A stretch of 8,340 bases of DNA. Source: Brevundimonas sp. Lineage in GTDB: Bacteria > Pseudomonadota > Alphaproteobacteria > Caulobacterales > Caulobacteraceae. Position 1 is the first letter of the stretch, and each line of letters begins with the position of its first letter. The notes under the pieces were generated by a model that was not told the DNA's origin, searched no databases, and saw nothing but the letters and a program-made list of their open reading frames with translations. Where the stretch lies: positions 1 to 8,340 of the forward strand of contig JAVHYH010000148.1 in NCBI GenBank assembly GCA_031119155.1, written 5' to 3'. The position numbers and the translations under genes are program-made. Positions 5,426 through 8,340 of this stretch are shown piece by piece.

Positions 5426-6463
5426 ATGACGATCCGCCCCCGCCCCAACGTCGCCCTGGTCGGCTTCGGCTATGCCGGCCGGACCTTCCATGCCCCGCTG
5501 ATCGCCGCCTGTGCGGACCTGCGCCTGCACAGCATCGTTACCGGCAAGCCGGAGGAGGCGCGGGCGCTGTGGCCGGAGGCTCGTCCCGTCGCGGACTTCG
5601 ACGCGGTGCTGGCCGATCCGGAGATCGATCTGGTGGTCCTGGCCACGCCCAATGACCTGCATGCGCCACAGGCGCGGGCGGCGCTTGAGGCGGGCAAGGC
5701 GGTGGTGATCGACAAGCCCTTCGCCCTGTCGCTGGGCGAGGCGCGGGACGTGGCCGATCTGGCCCACCAGCGAGGCCTGTTCCTGTCGGTCTTCCATAAC
5801 CGTCGCCGGGATGCCGACTTCCTCGGCCTGCAGTCTCAGATCGCCTCCGGGGCGCTGGGGGACATCCGCACCTTTGAAAGCCGCTTCGACCGTTACCGCC
5901 CCGAGGTCCGCGACCGCTGGCGCGAGCGCGACGGTCCGGGCGGCGGCATCTGGAACGATCTCGGCCCGCATTTGATCGATCAGGCGCTGGTCCTGTTCGG
6001 CATGCCGCTGGGCGTCGGTTGCGAGCTTGCGGTCCTGCGCGACGGCGGGCAGGCCGTGGACTGGGCCCATGCGGTTCTGCGCTATGCCGACAAGCGGGTG
6101 ATCCTGCACGCCGACATGACCACGCCGGCCCCGGATGTCCGGTTCGCCGTGCACGGGGCGAAGGCCTCCTGGCTGAAGGGCGGCCTGGATGTGCAGGAGG
6201 ACCAGTTGAAGGCGGGGATGGCCGTCGGCGCCCCGGGCTGGGGCGTCGATCCTCGCCCCGCGGTTCTGGTCGACGGCGCGACCGGCGCGCGATTGGAGTT
6301 GGCCTGCCCGCCCGGCGCCTATGAGGGCTACTACGCCGCTGTCGCCGCCGCCCTGACGGGAAGGGGCGAAAACCCGGTTCCGCCGGAGCATGCGCTGGCC
6401 GTCATGGCAGTGCTGGAGGCCGGGATCGAGAGCGACCGGCGGCGGGCGGAGGTGCGCCTCTAG
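5426..6463 (+). CDS. Gfo/Idh/MocA family NAD(P)-dependent oxidoreductase (YdgJ/IolW type)
   Basis: This 345-residue cytosolic dehydrogenase probably oxidises or reduces a sugar or polyol with NAD(P). The N-terminal Rossmann domain shows Gly13-Phe-Gly15-Tyr-Ala-Gly18, then Ala-Thr-Pro-Asn (73-76) and the family's catalytic lysine in Asp-Lys97-Pro. The C-terminal domain has the family's active-site segment Gly-Gly-Gly-Ile-Trp-Asn-Asp178-Leu-Gly-x-His182-x-x-Asp. The motifs His-Asn-Arg-Arg (124-127) and Phe-Asp-Arg-Tyr-Arg-Pro (154-159) resemble E. coli YdgJ and B. subtilis IolW, which act on scyllo-inositol; that substrate is a guess here because no inositol genes are near. ATG 5426 starts right before the Rossmann fold. 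The frame is open far upstream, but that part overlaps the divergent lipoprotein gene and does not resemble the family. The stop overlaps that of the convergent esterase by 4 bases. Confidence 0.9.
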   Translation: MTIRPRPNVALVGFGYAGRTFHAPLIAACADLRLHSIVTGKPEEARALWPEARPVADFDAVLADPEIDLVVLATPNDLHAPQARAALEAGKAVVIDKPFALSLGEARDVADLAHQRGLFLSVFHNRRRDADFLGLQSQIASGALGDIRTFESRFDRYRPEVRDRWRERDGPGGGIWNDLGPHLIDQALVLFGMPLGVGCELAVLRDGGQAVDWAHAVLRYADKRVILHADMTTPAPDVRFAVHGAKASWLKGGLDVQEDQLKAGMAVGAPGWGVDPRPAVLVDGATGARLELACPPGAYEGYYAAVAAALTGRGENPVPPEHALAVMAVLEAGIESDRRRAEVRL

Positions 6464-8022
6464 GTTCCCGGCTGGATATACGGGATCCGCCCGAAGAAGC
6501 GCCGCTCTTCCCCGCGTGGATCGTCCTCCATCCGGGATGTCCGGTCCAGCACCATCGTCTCGCGGCGTTCCAGCGAGTATGGCGTCCACCGGGGCAGGCC
6601 GGGGTGGTTGGGATCGCCGGTGCGGGCGAAGGCGATCAGGGCGTCGGCCATGCGGTCGGCCATGGCCTGCCCGTCCGGTCCCGCCGAGCCGGAGCCCTCG
6701 GCCTCGACGTTGTCCAGCATCAGGGGGATGTCCGAGGTGTGGTAGGCGCCGGTCCGGCCGTTGGCCCGGCGGCTGGGGAAGTCCAGTTGATACACGAAGG
6801 CGGGCGCGCCCTGCGCCGCGCGCACCTCGGCCTCGATGACCGCCGCCCGCCAGGATCGCGCCGCGGTGGTGGCCCGGATCAGCACCTCGTCAGGCGTCAG
6901 CGTCGGATGCGCGCGCCGATACCAGTTGACGACCGCCTCCGGGGCGATGTCGATCCGCATCTGCACGGGCGTCAGCTTCGTCGGGAGGGTTTCCCAGGTC
7001 AGGCCTGCATTGGCGGGATCGTCGCCGAGGAAGGCCAGGGTCTCCTCGCGGCAGTTGCCGATCATCATCGGGACGTGGGCCGACTGCGCCGGGGCGTCGG
7101 GCCAGAAAGGATGGCGCGGCAGGCTGCGCCCATCCAGCACCGGCCCGAAATAGAGCGAGCCGCCCAGGATCGGATCGGTCGCGCCCGCCGCCTCCAGCAG
7201 GCCGGCGACCGGCATCGTGCGGACCTCTTCGGCGCGGTCCGCCGTCAGGCCCAGCGCCTCCAGCCAGACCTCCCCGCGCCGTGTTGCGTTCAGCGGGCCG
7301 GAGGCGGTCACCTGCTGGCCGCTCATGGTGGCGGCGCGGTGGAACAGGCCGGCGGCGGCGGGCATGGCCATCAGGGTGGCGATCTTGGCCCCGCCGCCGG
7401 ACTGGCCGACCACGGTGACGCATCCGGGGTCGCCGCCGAAGACCGCGATATTGTCCCGCACCCACTCCAGCGCGAGGATCAGGTCCAGTTGGCCCAGATT
7501 GCCGCTGTCCTCGAACCCCGCCGCAATCCGCCCCAGCGACGCATAGCCCAGCGGCCCGAGCCGGTGGTTCACCGTCACCACCGCCACATCGCCGCGCGCC
7601 GCCAGCCGGGCGCCGTTCGTCAGGGGGCTGGAGCCCGAACCGGTCGAATAGGCGCCGCCGTGGATATAGACGATCACCGGCCGCGCGGCGCCGCCGGTCG
7701 CCGGGGTCCAGACGTTCAGGCGCAGGCAGTCCTCGGACTGGTTCGGCTCATTGCCACGCTGGGGCGAGGCGGGGCCGTAACGCTCGACCTCCAGGCGCCC
7801 GGTCCACGGACCCGGCGGCACGGGGCGGCGGAAGCGGTCGGCCTGGCCATAGGGGATGCCCTTGCCGGTCCAGACCTGTCCCTCGCGCGACAGCCGCAGC
7901 CGTCCATATAGCGTCTGCACCATCGGCCCGTCAGCCTGCGCCCGGACGCCGCCCGCCGCGAGCATGGCCGCCGCCCCCGCCGTCAGCCCGAGGCCGCGTC
8001 GTGTCAGTCCCTGATCGCTCAC
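6460..8022 (-). CDS. Tat-exported type B carboxylesterase
   Basis: A 520-residue alpha/beta hydrolase of the type B carboxylesterase family that cleaves esters outside the cytoplasm. The N-terminus has a twin-arginine signal (Thr-Arg-Arg-Gly-Leu-Gly-Leu at 7-13, Ala-rich core, likely cleavage after Ala28-Gln-Ala30). The family signature Glu97-Asp-Cys-Leu-Arg-Leu-Asn is followed by the oxyanion-hole motif His121-Gly-Gly. The catalytic triad is Ser208 (Gly-Gln-Ser-Gly-Gly-Gly, where most relatives have Gly-Glu-Ser-Ala-Gly), Glu327 (Asn-Cys-Arg-Glu-Glu) and His428 (Tyr-His-Thr-Ser-Asp-Ile-Pro). Length is normal and nothing is truncated. The start is GTG (8022-8020); upstream there is only a G-run as a weak ribosome binding site. 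The coiled-coil gene upstream ends 21 bases away on the same strand, so the two are probably co-transcribed. The natural ester is unknown. Confidence 0.92.
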   Translation of the reverse strand: MSDQGLTRRGLGLTAGAAAMLAAGGVRAQADGPMVQTLYGRLRLSREGQVWTGKGIPYGQADRFRRPVPPGPWTGRLEVERYGPASPQRGNEPNQSEDCLRLNVWTPATGGAARPVIVYIHGGAYSTGSGSSPLTNGARLAARGDVAVVTVNHRLGPLGYASLGRIAAGFEDSGNLGQLDLILALEWVRDNIAVFGGDPGCVTVVGQSGGGAKIATLMAMPAAAGLFHRAATMSGQQVTASGPLNATRRGEVWLEALGLTADRAEEVRTMPVAGLLEAAGATDPILGGSLYFGPVLDGRSLPRHPFWPDAPAQSAHVPMMIGNCREETLAFLGDDPANAGLTWETLPTKLTPVQMRIDIAPEAVVNWYRRAHPTLTPDEVLIRATTAARSWRAAVIEAEVRAAQGAPAFVYQLDFPSRRANGRTGAYHTSDIPLMLDNVEAEGSGSAGPDGQAMADRMADALIAFARTGDPNHPGLPRWTPYSLERRETMVLDRTSRMEDDPRGEERRFFGRIPYIQPGT

Positions 8023-8043
8023 CTCGCCCCCCGGCCCGGCGCC

Positions 8044-8340
8044 TTAGCGTGGCGTCGGGCAGCCGCCGCGCGCGCGGCAGGCGGCCAGTCGGGCCTCATA
8101 GTCGGCGCGCTGCTGCTCCCAGCGGGCCTGGGCGGCGTTGGCGGCGGCGACATTGGCCTCCCACTCGACGCGGGCGGTCTCGGCGCGAGCGCTCTCATCC
8201 CGCCAGCGCTGGCTTTCGGTCTCGAAGCGGATCTGGTCGGCGGCTTCCGCGGCCTCGGCGGCCTCGTTGTTGGCGACGATGCCTTCGTTGAGCTTCGCGG
8301 TCGCGGCCACCTCGGCGGGGTCCTGCGCGGACTCCGGGGC
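8044..8340 (-). CDS. Alanine/glutamate-rich coiled-coil protein, 3' part (5' end outside window)
   Basis: The last 98 residues of a protein whose start lies beyond the right edge; the frame is open to base 8340. A GTG at 8310-8308 is in frame but has no ribosome binding site before it, and the Ala/Pro/Glu-rich sequence before it looks like a continuing protein. Residues are mostly Ala, Glu, Arg and Gln with regular Trp (Gln-Arg-Trp-Arg, Val-Glu-Trp-Glu, Ala-Arg-Trp-Glu), as expected of a long amphipathic helix or coiled coil. It ends with a Cys pair (Cys-Arg-Ala-Arg-Gly-Gly-Cys) and Pro-Thr-Pro-Arg; the paired cysteines suggest a disulfide and therefore export, but any signal peptide is outside the window. 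I do not recognise the family. It ends 21 bases upstream of the esterase start on the same strand, so it is probably the preceding gene of a short operon. Confidence 0.65.
   Translation of the reverse strand, partial: APESAQDPAEVAATAKLNEGIVANNEAAEAAEAADQIRFETESQRWRDESARAETARVEWEANVAAANAAQARWEQQRADYEARLAACRARGGCPTPR

Noticed and set aside
6449..6460. Small inverted repeat GAGG-TGCG-CCTC at the oxidoreductase stop as a terminator
   Set aside because: Only a 4-bp stem with no T run; not distinguishable from chance.
6604..7911. 435-codon plus-strand frame opposite the carboxylesterase
   Set aside because: Gly/Arg/His/Gln-rich shadow frame; the minus strand has a signal peptide and complete catalytic triad.

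Overview
The window looks like ordinary chromosome of a GC-rich alphaproteobacterium, most likely of the Caulobacterales (Caulobacter/Brevundimonas type). This rests on the strong G/C bias at third codon positions, the style of the proteins (a MASE1-like hybrid kinase, an alphaproteobacterial class Ia NrdB, a TonB-C-like lipoprotein with paired cysteines), a match to the alphaproteobacterial EcfG stress promoter, and GCTA-type -10 elements. The genus is inference. No tRNA, rRNA, insertion sequence, CRISPR array or phage gene was seen.

Layout from left to right. Bases 1-200 hold the 5' part of a minus-strand nucleotidyltransferase-fold gene, cut by the window edge. A divergent region (201-383) carries an exact EcfG-type promoter match pointing at that gene and two small inverted repeats. 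A plus-strand MASE1-like hybrid sensor histidine kinase follows (384-2537). It ends one base from the stop of a minus-strand glutathione S-transferase (2539-3177). The next divergent region (3178-3428) holds candidate NrdR and promoter elements. Then come plus-strand nrdB, the class Ia ribonucleotide reductase beta subunit (3429-4478), and a minus-strand lipoprotein with a TonB-C-like domain (4498-5286), with a strong hairpin over the nrdB stop codon. After a third divergent region comes a plus-strand Gfo/Idh/MocA oxidoreductase of the YdgJ/IolW type (5426-6463). Its stop overlaps that of a minus-strand Tat-exported type B carboxylesterase (6460-8022). The esterase probably shares a transcript with the coiled-coil protein gene just upstream of it (8044 to the right edge).

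The first seven genes alternate strand strictly, so each of those before the esterase is probably transcribed alone. Only the last two look like an operon. The genes do not form one pathway: stress signalling and redox (nucleotidyltransferase, kinase, GST), deoxynucleotide synthesis (nrdB), envelope functions (lipoprotein, esterase, coiled-coil protein) and sugar or polyol oxidation (oxidoreductase). I found no convincing new multi-gene system. The best leads are the EcfG promoter in front of the nucleotidyltransferase, the lipid-anchored TonB-C-like protein, and the isolated nrdB with its putative regulatory sites.
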